Shown here: piece after piece, positions 43,501-55,839 of the stretch
How the letters are laid out: every line of letters starts with the position of its first letter
Position numbering within the stretch: the stretch's first letter is position 1
NCBI GenBank assembly: GCA_029891345.1
Contig: CM056993.1
Location: 107,623,800 to 107,687,799 of the forward strand
Source: Dryococelus australis
Lineage: Eukaryota > Arthropoda > Insecta > Phasmatodea > Phasmatidae
Direction: 5' to 3'
DNA length: 64,000 nucleotides
Notes under the pieces: generated by a model
What the model was told of the DNA's origin: nothing
Databases searched by the model: none
The model's input: only the letters and a program-made list of their open reading frames with translations
Program-made: the position numbers and the translations under genes

Positions 43501-44892
43501 GCATAAACCGACCGTCTAGGCTAGTACACCTGCGCAAGATGGACCCCGATTTAAAATCGAAGTTCCGTGCCCAAGGCCGTACTTGTTGACGAACGGAGCC
43601 TTTGGGGAGGGGGGTAGGGGGGTGTCACGTCGCTAATGAGGGGGTGACTCAAGCTCGCGGCTGAACCAGGGCCAATGCCCAAGGGTTCCGCAGGCAGTGC
43701 AGCACCTCATGAAACTTTCCACCTAATTACAGCTTCTCGGTTCTCGTCAGTAAATGGGGGGGGGGGGGGGACGGAACAGGAGAGCGTTGGCCTGCCTCCA
43801 AGAGAAACAGAGCGCGATGTATAGGGCGGCAACGATATGCAGGGAATCGAGAGGGTATATTTAGAGGCAATGCCCATGTGACAACACGCCCCCTTCCTAA
43901 CCCACGCAACATCTGTCAACGCGAGCCGCCGTGCCTTGCCAATTAATCAGTGTTACCAGATAGGGAAAATGAAATCCTGGCATCACACGTCATAAGAAAT
44001 TTGTGGTATTCTCAATAAAATTCTGGTACTCTAATACGCTTTCTCGGCCCTTTTTTTTTTAACCCGGCAACCTTTGTAATTACATTAAAGTAATGTTAAG
44101 AGTTGGTTGGACACCCACATTTTTTCTGAAATAGTTGTTTGCGTGAATACGCGGATCTCTGTAAACAAAATGTTCTGCAAATACGACTTTTGTCAGAAAA
44201 AAAAAAAAAAAAAAAATTATCTATGCCCCTATATTTTTACTTTTGTCATATTAAGTGTACTCTTGGAGAAAATAAATGAGTGAAAATGGTCAAATACCGC
44301 ATATTTAAAGCTTGCTAGATACGGGCGTAGTTTAGTCTGTGGTCTTTCAACGCGTGTAATAAAACCCCTATGTTACAGATAAATTTTGTGCAGTACAGCG
44401 CCACGACGGAAAAACCGTATGTCTTGCGCGTAGAGGCGATGAGGTACTAGCAGTGCGTGTTAGTGTCACCCGTATAGCTCCCTCGCTTCTTGACCAAGGA
44501 CACCGGGTCCTCACGGGGGGTCCATCCCACTCTTAAGTCGGAAACAAAATTTGCGTAACTTTAAATCAAAGGTTAACATTTTTATTTCATGATTTTTCAA
44601 ATAAATATATGCATTTTTTCTCAGCGTTCTCAGAGATTACTTACAGGTACTCACTTTACAAAATGAAAAGTATAACGTACTTTTAATACATTAGGACATT
44701 GACTAAATAAATACATACATAATTAAAAAAAAAGGTTTTTTGACAATATGATTTGATTTTACTTTACCTATAGCTTCAAACTCGAAGTACAATATAACCT
44801 ATATATAGCTTTAGACGTTAACGTTCGAATTTGGGGAAATATATGCACTGTGTTTGTTAATTATTTAGCTAATAGGAAAAAAAATTAGGGCC
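43501..44892. other. No gene seen; G tracts and CpG-rich patch
   Basis: 43540-43930 is GC-rich with G-tracts (43608-43622 and 43756-43770). Overlapping minus frames (43707-43919, 43727-43912) are Pro/Arg-rich shadows. The remainder is AT-rich with an A tract (44199-44216). Confidence 0.4.
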
Positions 44893-44928
44893 ACAAAAGT
44901 GCTCACTTTACCGTGAACGGCCCATATT
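44885..44928. mobile_element. Terminal fragment of a short MITE (subfamily B)
   Basis: ttagggccacaaaagtgctc-actttaccgtgaacggcccat resembles 59218-59253. The left side is not recognisable. Confidence 0.6.
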
Positions 44929-45039
44929 AATGCGTACCAGAATGAAAACAACTCCCGGTACCAAGATAAATAATCTGGTGCAAGTACCAGAATTATGGTA
45001 CGTCTGGCAACACTAGACTATTAAATATTAAGACACTTG

Positions 45040-45325
45040 CTCTTGCGTGGGAGGCAGAGAGACGTCCGCGCCGCGACGTAGTAGTTATCGCGCCGGCCGA
45101 CAGATGACGCGCCAGATGCGCAGCGCCCGGCCAGGCCCCGGAGGAGGAGAGGTCACGTGGTCGTGCGTGGCGCAATCTGTCACGGCTGGCTGGTTCGTTT
45201 GCGCAACCGCGCCGCTGCGCCACCAGCTTGCAGCCGGCCTGCCTCCGGCAAATTAAGTTCGCGCGCGGAAAACATTTTTGAGCATACGATCGCCGGCTGC
45301 CTGTCCGTCGCTGCGTTCATTGCTG
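45040..45325. other. CpG-rich island with CACGTG
   Basis: Strongly GC/CpG-rich compared with its flanks, with an E-box CACGTG at 45154-45159 and repeated gcgc/ccgg. The ORFs on both strands lack domains. Possibly a promoter or first exon of a host gene, or a captured fragment such as the one at 20701-21288. Confidence 0.4.
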
Positions 45326-45326
45326 G

Positions 45327-45741
45327 TACAGGCTGTTCACGTAAAACTGAGCTCTTTCGAGAGCCCCGCTTGGCCGCTTCAGATATACTCGTATATGCGC
45401 ATTGTGTGTTCTTCTACCATACACAAAATAATAAAGATTACCATGGACCTCATCACTTTATTCATGCGTCGGTCAACTAAAATTACAAAATTATTATAAA
45501 AGTAACTATTTACAAATTTGCATGACCTTACACTCGTATGCATTAAAAAAGATCGCAAAATAAATAATTTCAGTTTTCACAAATGTTTATTCAACATTTT
45601 TAAATTCAGCGTTAGGATGTGTAACTACTCTCCCCCTGTCGTCTCCAACTTTACTAGGTGCATGCCAGAATACCCGTAGGGGCAGTGGCACTTTTCAAAC
45701 TTCAATTTCAAAAGTGATTGATTAACAGCGAACTGCCTATA
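45327..45741. mobile_element. MITE, AGGCTGTTCACG family
   Basis: TA-caggctgttcacgtaaaact to ttgattaacagcgaactgcc-TA; interior matches with many substitutions. Confidence 0.8.
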
Positions 45742-45820
45742 ATGACGCGTTCAGAAGCGTACAGGATGAAGACCGAACCTGCAGACGTGGTCTGTGCTGG
45801 ATGTGTAGTGACCTTATTGT

Positions 45821-46028
45821 TAAAGGCTGTCCACGGTAAAATGAACACTTTTGCTGGCCCTTCTTAATATGTATTTGTATACACGTTGCGTATTTTCCCG
45901 CCTTATGCACTTAAAATAATTATTTTCATGGGCCTCATCACTTTATTCATGCGTCGGTCAATTGAAACTCTGAAATTATTATAAAAATAAATATTTTTAC
46001 AATTCTGGCCATTTTCACACTTTGAAGC

Positions 46029-46061
<33 letters not shown>

Positions 46062-46265
46062 GAAAGTAACTATTTAAATTATCACAAATGGTTGCCTAAC
46101 ATTTTTCATTCGACGTTAAGATATGGAACTATTTTCTCTTCATCGTTACCAACTTCACTGAGAGCATGTCACTCAGTACGCCCGCTAAAATGTATGCAGA
46201 CAGGGGCAGTGACTTTTTGATAAGGTTGGTTTCAAAAGTGCTCACATTACCGCGATCAGCCTCTA
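45821..46265. mobile_element. MITE, AGGCTGTTCACG family, with long A tract
   Basis: TA-aaggctgtccacggtaaaat to gctcacattaccgcgatcag-cctc-TA. The A-rich run of the family is expanded to ~28 bp (46032-46059). Confidence 0.85.
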
Positions 46266-46950
46266 ATAGTTGTGATTAAAGAAAGAGTGCTTACTTGGCA
46301 TTTTAGCTGCCCAGCTACACTCCCGAGTAGCATTGAAATGCTACTTACTCGTCGCAAGACCGCGATGGCGCAAAGTTAAGCTTCTTACACAATATAAAAC
46401 TTTAGCATTTGACTTTACGTTTCCTTTCCTCTGACTAAACTACCAATACACAATACAATTGTAAAGTCAGAGTTCATACAATTGAACATCGGTTCTGCGA
46501 GCTTCGTAAAAATGTGTATCTTGTTATGTAAATAATCATGATGTTATCTAGGAAAGCATTTTACGTACCTTTTTTGAAAACGGTATTAAAATTTATATTA
46601 AACGTTTATTTCAAAACAAAAAAAAAACTCATTTGTTTACTTTATTAAAATATGTAAAGTCATATATATTCCCTCTTCGCATTATATTTGTTTGCCATTT
46701 ATTTAGTTTAAGACAAGCTTTGTTTTAATATACCGAGATTAAAATCGCCCTACAGTAAAATAACGCACTTTCCTATGTCAGATTCTCGGCAAAATGGCTG
46801 CTTGACTTTGACTTTAAATTTCAACTTTTCGAAATCGTAAAGTCAAGAGTGCTCGACTTTAACTTTGACAGTTCCATTATGTCAAGCTCCATAAGAAACA
46901 ACATACCGGAAAGCAAACGTAAAGTCAAATGTTGACGTTTTCAATTTTGT
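46266..46950. other. No gene seen
   Basis: AT-rich. Several copies of a short tttaactttgac / aaagtcaa motif occur near 46390-46930. No ORF with a domain. Confidence 0.35.
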
Positions 46951-46952
46951 GG

Positions 46953-47140
46953 AAGGGCCTTCAGGGCGCTCGCCTTCCACCAAGGCGAACCGGGATCGAT
47001 TCCCGGCGGAGTCGATCCCAGATTTTCCGCGGATTTTCTCAGGAATGCCCCGTTTCCGCCGCCCTTGCATTCCGGCACTGCTTCATAACTCGCTTCATCC
47101 TCATTGGCTCGCAAGTCGCTTCAAACATCTCCACATATTC
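46953..47140 (+). repeat. tRNA-derived SINE (family 1), 5' truncated
   Basis: Starts within the anticodon-arm region (gggcgctcgccttccaccaa); the B-box GGATCGATTCC lies at 46992-47002; the body and 3' part (ccttgcattccggcactgct, then cgcttcatcctcattggctc) are present. Confidence 0.85.
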
Positions 47141-47550
47141 ATTTGTCGCTTAATTCTGATGTCAATTCAACTCTGCCATGGACACAGCTTGAGTGCGTGC
47201 GCGTAAAACCTTATTCTATGTGGCCTGGACAGTAGGAACCCTTATAAAATATAAGATTAAATAAAATGATGATTTTTTGGTTTTACAATTAGATATTTAC
47301 CAGAAAAAAGCTATAAAAATGTTGCGCCCTACTCTTTTAACTTTATGATTCGTATTCTTTGTGTTTGACTGTACGTAGGCCTACATAGCCGTTTCGTGAA
47401 TTGGTTCTTGCTAATTGGATTACCTATAATTTCAATTTGCCTTGAAATAATGCCAATGTTACGTTATATTGTGATCGTTACACCACTGTGAGTTACGTTC
47501 CGTATGTCTCGCAGCTGTTCCCGTCGTGCTGCGTGTATAGCCCTTCACGG
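47141..47550. other. No gene seen
   Basis: AT-rich unique-looking sequence. Confidence 0.4.
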
Positions 47551-47991
47551 TATAGTTTGTTCACGGTAAAATGAGCACTTTTGAAAGCCCTGCCTAAGGT
47601 CTACTTATCTACTTGTACGCACGTTGACTATTCTTCCTCCTTATATAAAATTACCATTTCCATAGCCTCATCACTTTATACATGCGTCGGTCAAGTGAAG
47701 CAGTGAAATTATTAGAAAAGTAAACATTTTATAAATCTGATAATTTTTAAACACTGAGGCATTAAAAAAAAAAAAAAAAACAGAAAGCGTAAGAAATCTT
47801 TAAACTAGCGCAAATTGTTTCCTAGTACTTCTTATTCGACGTTAACACAGGGAACTACTATCCATCCGTCGTTATCAACTTTACAGGATGGATGTCACTC
47901 AGTGCGCCCGTTGAATTATATGCAGGCATGGGCAGTGACATTTTTCTAAAGTTGATTTCAAAAGTGCTCACTTTATCGTGAACAGCCTTTA
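47551..47991. mobile_element. MITE, AGGCTGTTCACG family
   Basis: TA-tagtttgttcacggtaaaat to gctcactttatcgtgaacag-cctt-TA; both ends and the A tract (47764-47780) are intact. Confidence 0.85.
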
Positions 47992-48109
47992 ACTTCGAGC
48001 TTTTCTGAAGCACTGATAAAGTTTTACTTCCAGTATATTGCTCCGCTTCACGTAAACGAACAACTGAAGGGACAACATACCACATTCGTGATTCGTGCGC
48101 ACTCAGTTT

Positions 48110-48390
48110 AATAACGTTTTGCTTAAGAACTATTTCTTACCAGCTGTTACCAACACACTTATTTTCTCACTGTTTATTTTCATATTACTTATAACATTAA
48201 TTTTATAAATAATAGATACAATAAAAGAGAAACTCCAATTTATCCCAAAATAGGCACTTTTATGTTAACGCAAGTACAAAACGCTTGTGATAAATTATAT
48301 ATTTAGGAAACAACCAAACACGTCACACATGGGGTGATTTTGCAAATGTTGATTAAAAAAGTGGGTGACACAGTGAATAGACTATACTTA
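48110..48390. repeat. Dispersed repeat, copy 2 (see 23935)
   Basis: Contains ggcacttttatgttaacg, aaaacgcttgtg and aaacacgtcacacatggggt in the same order as the copies at 23935-24235 and 10230-10395. It ends near gtgaatagactata, similar to a MITE terminus. Confidence 0.6.
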
Positions 48391-50342
48391 CAGGACTTTA
48401 AGGGGGCGTGGGACAAAAGTTAACACCAAATATGTAAATTGATGTTTACTGGTTTTTGAAAGCCAACATAGAAAAAAGTAAAAATGGTAACCTTGTAAAA
48501 TAGGTTTTGCCAACTTAACGACCAAGTATTTTGCAGTATTACTGTATCAATTTCGCATAATGTCTTGCGCCACGAAAACACACAAAAATTGACGGCATCA
48601 GAAATATCTTGGCAGAATAACGTCACTCAGGTAAAATATTTGCTCTCGTAGTTAGTAAAAACTATTGTGTATGGTTGCCCTTTTTTTGTTTTCTCTACCC
48701 GCTTCCATAAAATTTGTAAAATACGATAAACCTCAATAGCATTAACTTATGTCCAGTGCCCTCTTGAGCAGTGACCCTATCAATTCACTAGTTTGAAGTC
48801 TGTGGCAAGGTTCAATGCAGAGTCCTCGAGTATTTATGTATCTTGCACATGTATTTTAAGGTACAACACTTTGAAGAAAAAAAAAAAAAAACGTTCTTAA
48901 CTATTATATTGGAGTGTTCAGAACACGCGACGTCTTGAAAGCATTCCACAACCATCATCTCAAATGTGTATTCTTTTCGTAGTTCCGCACATTGTACGCA
49001 TTTATATTTTTCATTTATTTGTTTATTGGCAAAACACTTTTTACATTGCAACCCAATTCAAGCACCATGACAGAAGGACTCCTTAAGATTTAATAGTCCG
49101 GACATATTTCCTGTACATTCGTTGTTTACACGTACACGTACGTTTACAGTTGTAGTTGAGAAGTACACCAACAGAAAGCGTTAAACTCAATTGTTTAATT
49201 GGAAATATAAAACAGCATTGTACACACTTTATGATTATTCAACTATTATTTTCCTTAAAACAGATGAAACATAGCACCATATAGTTTTCTATACACTACC
49301 TTTTTTTGATAATATTGGCATTAGAAATAACGAAAAAAGTGTGTGCAAAATGTTTCCAACTAAACAAGAAACTGCAACGGAAATTTTGCAGTGCTTTAAA
49401 CCAAATCATATAGCAAAAAAATCCTAGTCTCAAGAGCCCACACAAACTCATTAAATGTCTCCTAACTTAAAAATAAACCGTTACATCGTAACGTCACTAA
49501 ACGCGAGTCAATCACGAAATGTGTTTCATCCGGGTCCTAGTTTCGAACCGAGATCAGGAGATCAACAATCGGAACTCAGCCAGTCGCGCTGGTACATTGG
49601 AATTCGGGACCAACTGAAGATTGTGTCCGAACCAATATCTTAGGAACGCAGTTATTGGTGCAAATGGGCATGAGTGCAGTAGGAATTTTCTGAATAATAA
49701 CCGACTTTTTAAAATGACTGCTTGCCCGTAACTTGCGATGTGAATTAATATACCGGGAGAGGAACTGAGCAGGAACATTTAAATGAATTGCACATGTGCT
49801 TGCATGTATAATATTGTGTTTCTTTTACGATTGGACTACACTGGTTTTCACACGCTCTGGGGGCTTATTCTAAGTTATTAGTTTCATTTCCTTTTGACAA
49901 AATTATTCTTTACTACTCGAATTTTCGTTTCCTCACGAAATGAGGTTAATATATTCTAAGCGCCTTCACGTGTTCGTTTAACGTCACTTTGTTTGATATC
50001 GCATTCGAATCGCTAAAGAAGCCTTTCTGGCTGTCGTTATGGAGTTTTGTTATGAGAACATGGCGGATGCGTGGTACAGGTTATTGTTTGTAGATGTGGA
50101 CGGTGAGAATAGTGACGTATTGTATCTTCATGTTGAAATAAAAAAATATATTTTATAATACAAATATTTAGATGGTACCAATTAAGTGTTTGGTTTTAAT
50201 CTGTGAACAATAAAGCAACAGCGTGGGTAAACTGCTGTGGGAGTATTTTACAATATTCAGCACTTCAATAGATAACATTACTCCTAACATAAGTTCATAC
50301 GAAATGACAGCACGTTGATGTATACATAATACGTACTTTCAT
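48391..50342. other. No confirmed gene; weak ORFs and possible tRNA-like fragment
   Basis: The minus frame 48812-49051 begins MQCKKCFANKQ and has CKKC and CVQC pairs followed by a T/A-homopolymer-encoded Phe run; it could be a decayed zinc-ribbon protein. On the minus strand near 49500-49590, gcgcgactggctgagttccg and a B-box-like ctcggttcgaaactag occur. At 50039 (plus) an ATG frame (MEFCYENMADAWYRLLF) is short. None is conclusive. Confidence 0.3.
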
Positions 50343-50543
50343 TCATTTGTCCCAGATTTTTTGCGAACATAATCCATCCGCATATAATAAGTTCGCCAGT
50401 TGATTCCAAGAACAAACTTTGGAACTGCTCGTGAATTTTGCTGCGGTTATTTCTTTTAGAAATATGCTAAGATGGTCTCCCATAAAATTGAGTATTATTT
50501 TCTGCTCTCTATCGGTTATACACCCACGATGTTTATTTTCCAT
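50343..50543 (-). CDS. Possible Myb/SANT-like (Zeste-type) domain exon
   Basis: The ATG at 50543 opens 66 codons. The spacing of hydrophobic and aromatic residues (TDREQKIILNFMGDHLSI, then WNQLANLLYA and a final IWDK) resembles the first part of the regulatory-protein-Zeste/Myb-SANT-like DNA-binding domain found in insect transcription factors and as the partner protein of PIF/Harbinger transposons. The second W expected after K-x-x-K is present as IW, but the frame stops right there and no next exon is visible. Recognition is by pattern only. Confidence 0.35.
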   Translation of the reverse strand: MENKHRGCITDREQKIILNFMGDHLSIFLKEITAAKFTSSSKVCSWNQLANLLYADGLCSQKIWDK

Positions 50544-50734
50544 ATCATCCAGTCAGTCTCAAGTGCATCTGATTTATGAAATACCGCCAAACAAGATGCA
50601 AACCGTAAATTTGACACATTCGACGGACGAAATTTCCCTTTTCCTTCGTGCAAAGATTTGTTTAGTACTAACATAAAAACCGAACCAAATGCAAACGAAA
50701 TAAGTAGTAGGGGCGTGATGGTCCTACTTCACTT

Positions 50735-51000
50735 TTCATTAATCGGATTATCGATATGACATCAAAGGGTTAATTAAATTGATTGAAAGGGTTAATCCGA
50801 ACAAAAAATTCTTAATCCGATAAAAATTCCTTGATCCGCTCTTAATCCGATAAAATTGGAAAGGGTTAAATTTATTGAAAGGGCTGATTTTTTTATCGTT
50901 GTACTTCTTTCTACTTTCTTTCTTTTTGGGTTGGGGAGGGGGTAGTAGGAGTTCTAGCACGTCCTCACCCTTGGAGCTCTGGCAGTCGATGACCATAGTA
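50735..51000 (+). repeat. AAAGGGTTAA/TTAATCCGAT repeat, copy 2
   Basis: Begins tggtcctacttcacttttca, then attaatcggattatcgatat, and has several ~18-bp units of cttaatccgataaaaattc. It ends with ttggggagggggtagtagga, gttctagcacgtcctcaccc, ttggagctctggcagtcgat. Copy 3 (56370-56740) is the same in inverse orientation. Confidence 0.8.
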
Positions 51001-51929
51001 CAATTTTTTCTCTAATTACCCTATAACTAAGTGTTAAGTGAAAGCCCGGTGGGTAGGGCAGGATTTTATTGCATCCTGGGCTAGACCTCTTACGCCTACA
51101 AGGATAGGAAATCATGCAAGGAGACATTCATCACTGCATAGAGGGATTGGGCAGCCATGGCCTGCAACTGGGGCCATGACTACCTCCCTAAATGTACTTT
51201 TAAGCTAATACTAGAAGAGACTGGGAAAAACTGGCATAGGTACCGTAAAAACCCAGTCGACAGGATAGAATTCAAAATATTCATGCATTTATCAGAAATG
51301 CTATGGGAGACAGTGTGTGTGTGTGTAAAATGCTCGTGTTAGTAGAGATGAAAAAGCTAGTAGAGAGAGGATGGGAACTATATTTTCTTTTACCTTGGTA
51401 ATTGGAGGGAGACACTGTCTTGTAACCAGAGAGGTGCTTGGGCGGCTTCCCCCTGATTCCCCAGTAGAACCTGAAAATTAAAGCGAATAATGTGAGTTGC
51501 CAGTAAGCATCGGCATCAGCGACAGCTGAGCCAGCACTTACTGGTTTTTATATATCTGTGAAGAGATGGTACAGCCTGTGAAAAGAAAGGTGTTAAGTTA
51601 TTAATCTAATTTTAAATTAAACTAAGAATATTATAATAACATATCACCTCGGGGACATGTGTGTTAAATCTAATGCTGTGCTACCTCGCAGCGGCTAATC
51701 TCCGTAGCCATAGGCTGTAACAGAGCGTATTTCGGTCATATGCTACGAGTGCACGGAGCTTCAGATAAGGGAGGGTTGATTTGACCAGAGTAGTGGGTTG
51801 CAATGTCTTATATAGGTGTAAATTTGAGTGCAAAAGTGGGCTAAGGATATTTTTTTCTATTTTTTTCTAATTCTGAGGGGTTTGGAGGGAGGTTGTGGTA
51901 GCTAGGCGATTTTTACGAATATAGCTAAC
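51001..51929. other. No gene seen
   Basis: Unique-looking sequence. The frame 51157-51342 (MACNWGHDYLPKC...) has no recognised domain. Confidence 0.35.
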
Positions 51930-52600
51930 ACACAAGAGAAATTCAGAAGGTTTAAACGATTTTTAAGAGTGGCCTAAATGTAAATTTTATGTTTTTGATG
52001 GGATATTGCTCATATACGGTAGGTAGGCGACTTTGAAAGATGTGATTTATGTGTTAAACTATCTGTTTTTGGAATGCAATTAAACATTTTAGAGAATTTC
52101 AGTGTGTTCTACATATGAATAAATTACACACATAGAATCGCAGATTCAAATGACTATGTGAATAAGAAGTGCAATTATGTGAGTCTTAAATGTAACATGA
52201 GTCCCGAGCTTACAAATATAATTTACATGAGAGAGAATTTTAACTATGTGAATAACATCTGAAATCGACAAGTGCAAACTCACTAAACGAAATACAGCTA
52301 GTCAGTATGAATAAATAACACATTAGTAAGTTTACATGTACAAATTACACATGCCTTACACGATCCAGCCTAGTGAATGTTATTGTATGGCATAATAACT
52401 CTGACTATGATTTAAACCAGACAAAATAGCGTACGTATATTCTGATAAGTAAAACATGTAATGATAGAAAACATTTTTCCCCAAATGATAATAAAATAGG
52501 TCTGTTCAATGTATATAGCATTTACGTCGAGCTGTGAGTATATACATCTAGCGCGGGCGATAGACAACTGTGTTTAAATTACAGTAAAAACTCGTAAATT
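51930..52600. repeat. Dispersed long repeat, copy 2 (relative at 26100-27130)
   Basis: aggcgactttgaaagatgtg, ggaatgcaattaaacatttt, agagaatttcagtgtgttct, atgaataaattacacacata and gtatatacatctagcgcggg follow the same order as at 26125-26790. The order with the neighbouring AAAGGGTTAA repeat is also conserved. Confidence 0.6.
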
Positions 52601-53400
52601 AAGAAATTTTTTTTCATGTTTATGAAATTCATTGCAATTGTTAACACAAACTGTATTTACGTAGACCGTAAACAGAAATCAATTACTTATTGCAATATTG
52701 ATTGAACACATGAACATTTATATTTTACCTATACAACACTTTTATATTAAATCGTGGCTATCACTACAGATGGTCCATAGCTGCGATGGTCACTGGTGCA
52801 GTAACCAACCACCGAGGGTGGCCTCATAGGCAACCAAGTGTTTAGAGGTGCGGTGTTTATGAAGGAGCTGACGACTAGCACGTCTCTCTCCCACAAATGT
52901 TGATGAACGACTGAAGATGGTGGGGAGTGGGATAGCTGAGGTCACTTCGCTCCAAACCTCCCAGCATCCCCTTTCCCTTCCTCACCAGACTGCTTCTACG
53001 GGACTCTGAGGTCAAGAAACTAGTTGGCCCGAGCTGCCCGCGATCGTCAAATGTCTTCGGTAATTTCTCAAGATGGCGTCAACTGCCTAACTGTGTGCAT
53101 ATTGGGAGTACCCTGCCTGTCACACCCTCCCATCCCTAACCTGCACCCCTCATAACCAGCCCGACTCCATGATGCCAGCCACCCCTATGCCCCCTACCAC
53201 CCCTTGTCCAAGTGCCAGGTCCTGGGGGTCAGTCACCCATCTGTCCTCGATTCTCACACCTCAACCACCCACCCCTACCTTGCATCCCCCAGAGCTGGTC
53301 CAACTCCACGATGTTAACCCCCCTATACCCCTACCACCCCACAGAACCGACCCTTGTCCAGAGGAATGTGTCCCCTACCACCCCTACTACCTAAGCTGAC
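52601..53400. other. No gene; inverted similarity to 33.3 kb and a pyrimidine-rich tract
   Basis: 52935-52975 (acttcgctccaaacc, tcccagcat) is a diverged inverse of 33310-33405. 53150-53395 is C-rich with a duplicated block (cgactccatgatg..., caactccacgatg...). Pro/Thr-rich ORFs over it are compositional. Confidence 0.4.
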
Positions 53401-53974
53401 TTTTCTGAAGACCTCCGGTATCGATCAAGCCTGGTGCTCGCAAAAACCTATTTTACACACCCTAGCATCACCCAGAGGAGGTTTTTTATTATATTTTTGT
53501 GAGTTGGCATCCCTGCAGTACCTGTTTCAAGACAACACACCCTCCTCACTAGAGTATTCAGAACATGTTTTTCTACTGTTGGTACCCCTGTTTTACGTCA
53601 CCGACTCTCTGAATGCATACCCCGAGAGATTTGGCCTGACTTTCTGTGGTTTCAACCTTATGCAACAATTTGACTATATGAGCAGTGAAAAATATATACC
53701 AAGTACCTGAAAGTAAATTCCCAATATTATCCCAAGATTTAAAATTCAAACAACAAATGTATATTTGAATCAAGCAAGCTATGATTTGTAAAATCACACA
53801 GAAAAACCAGACTTATTTTATTTACTCGTTAAAACACAACTATTTTTTACAATTATTCAAACAAGATATATATTATTCACTTGTTAAGAATTGTTTTCTA
53901 CAAGTATTCACTCTATAATAAATGTTTTTATGTCAATTTGATGTATAGGAGAGAAAAAATACTGGGAAAGATTA
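53401..53974. other. Open frame without recognised domain
   Basis: The plus frame 53354-53710 continues from the C-rich tract into a varied, less biased sequence (FLLYFCELASLQYLFQ, FLLLVPLFYVTDSL). I recognise no family; it could be a decayed coding exon. Confidence 0.25.
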
Positions 53975-54180
53975 AGATGGCTCTTAACATCGATGTCTTT
54001 AGAGCCGATGAGAGTGAATGAGGGGAAGAAGCGCAGAGTAAAGCATGTGTGAGAGAGAGATTTCCGATAAAAACACGGCAACCAACATCTAACACGACAT
54101 CCACACAGTGCAAAAAAATTTGTTTTTATGCTGTGACCCTCCCCCTGGGGGAGGCAAGCATGCTAACCAATGAGTTCCCT
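53975..54180 (-). repeat. tRNA-derived SINE (family 1), strongly diverged
   Basis: Starts at gatggctcttaacatcgatg-tctttagagccgatgagag and ends ggggaggcaagcatgctaac, corresponding to the two ends of the family; the interior is degraded. Confidence 0.6.
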
Positions 54181-54433
54181 TACTTTATGTCCAACCAAAA
54201 ACTTTCTAACAGCAAAAATGTATTGCACATAACATAAAATGTATATATTTGAATTTATTTAATATTTTAACAGTTTCTGACATAAGTTAAATGAGTCAGT
54301 ATGCATAAAGGTGGAAATCATGTTTTTCGGAGTTGGAAAGTACTGATTTCAACATTATTCGTACTTTTTTTACTAAAATATCCAAATTCGTTTAAATTTA
54401 TGGGAAAATGGTGGCAATTTTGAATCCTTACAG

Positions 54434-54443
54434 TATATAAAAA
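54434..54443 (+). promoter_or_regulatory. TATA box (TATATAAAAA) of a virus-like locus
   Basis: cagTATATAAAAAggg lies ~110 bp upstream of a possible splice acceptor (ttgtctattacag-like, about 54543-54552) and the repeat-coding region. It is comparable in placement to the TATA box at 31088. Confidence 0.35.
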
Positions 54444-54539
54444 GGGTTGAATTAATGTTTTCTCAGTTTTAACTCGGCATCTGCCAAGGTCACTTTGTGT
54501 GCAAGAGTCTGCATTCATTAGCATAGATAACGATGTCAG

Positions 54540-54870
54540 GTGTCTATTACAGGTGTCTGGGAAGCATCATCATCAAGTGCAAGCATTGATAACGTGAATG
54601 TTGCTATGCATCCACTACAACAACAACAGATGCTCACTACAGATCTAGACATCCATCACGATTACTACAGCTTGAGACATCCATCACGATTACTATTGCT
54701 CCAGACATCAATTACGATTACTACAGCTCCAAGGGTCCACTACAACACCAGATGTTCATCACGTCTACTACAGCTCCAGGCATCCACTACAACTTCAGAC
54801 GTCTACTACTTCATCTGGAACTTCATCTACACAGAATCTACAGGCATTTCATCAGGTACAATGCATTAAG
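54540..54870 (+). other. Open frame over ~28-bp tandem repeats
   Basis: Units of agacatccatcacgattact-acagctcc recur about five times with drift (54640-54810), giving a Thr/Leu/His-rich frame. The preceding text has caacaacaacag. The frame starts with GTG at 54540. Probably a low-complexity part of the element's first ORF. Confidence 0.4.
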
Positions 54871-55315
54871 TTCACTACTGTGACAATTGCGACTCTGAAT
54901 GCGTTGAAACATTCAATGCTATTTTAGCTCACGGGAAGGTGAAAACCTTATTAAATCTAGAGTGTTTTCAACTGCAAGTGTTGCCGAAAGAATTCATCAT
55001 TTGTTTTGCGGACAACAAAATGAAATTAGTGTATCTGTTCCTGCCTGAACATTTAAAAGCCGATTAAAATATCGTATCCTATTTACCTTGTGAAGACTGT
55101 CCTTATGGCATGCCTGCCTTTGCTAATGATGAGAACTTATAGCATATGCAGAGGGATTGTATGTCGTGCAGTTTGGAACAGATGCTTGAAGCTAGAATTA
55201 TTCCAGATAGAGAAATGGACGATCCCGGGATAGATGAAGTAGATTCCGAGGCATGCACTGTCATCTTATATAATTTTATATATGAGAGAAACTTTTTTTG
55301 TAAATAGTGTATAAA
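54871..55315 (+). pseudogene. Cys-containing ORF remnant of a virus-like element
   Basis: In one frame (with two stops) the strand reads CDNCDSECVETFNAIL, LNLECFQLQVLPKEFIICFADNKMKL, PCEDCPYGMPAFAND and later RDCMSCSLEQMLEARIIPDREMDDPG. Cys pairs suggest zinc binding. I do not recognise the family. It precedes the next ORF in a layout like that of PolB-associated gene clusters. Confidence 0.35.
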
Positions 55316-55330
55316 TTAAATAACGCAAAA

Positions 55331-55830
55331 ATGATTTGCTATGCTCAGGGTTTCGAAAACTACGAAGACAACTCCTTTGTAATTACGGAGCTAACTATTT
55401 ATTATGCAACCTATGTTAATGACTCTATAATGTACTATGCTTTAAATCTCCCAGACCTTGCTATAGTTTAAAACCTGAACTTAAAATGATGTTTCGGGAA
55501 CAGACTTACGAGATACATAACCTGAAATGGGACTCTGGTGACATAGCTTACAAAAAACATTTTCAATATGTAAATGATGCACTACTCGAAGACTATCCCA
55601 TATATGTGCTTGGAACAAGACAAAAAGAAATAAAAAATTAACCAATGCAGAAGTAATAAATATTGGAAGATACCACGACTGTTCGAGTATTAATTCAATT
55701 GTCAAACACTATAATACAAACCACTGTGAGGAAAAAACATTCTGCTCCTAATGTAAAAGCACATATTTAAGAGAATATTTCATTAACCAACATCTTCGCT
55801 ACAAGAGTTTAAGCAAGTGAATAATTTTCA
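55331..55830 (+). pseudogene. Accessory ORF remnant of an arthropod PolB-type element
   Basis: The ATG at 55331 starts MICYAQGFENYEDNSFVITELTIYY, then (after a stop and frame changes) HNLKWDSGDIAY, YPIYVLGTRQKEI and HYNTNHCEEKTFCS. The order G-F-x3-x-F-V-x-E-L, then W-D-S-G-x-I-x-Y, then I-Y-V-x-G-x-x-K is one I associate with an uncharacterised protein widespread in arthropod genomes next to PolB elements, with a nuclease-like feel; its function is unknown to me. At least three breaks. Confidence 0.45.
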
Positions 55831-55839
55831 ATATAAAAA

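Noticed and set aside
53169-53399. Pro/Thr-rich mucin-like protein
   Set aside because: Simple C-rich duplicated tract read in two frames with the same bias; no signal peptide or start context.
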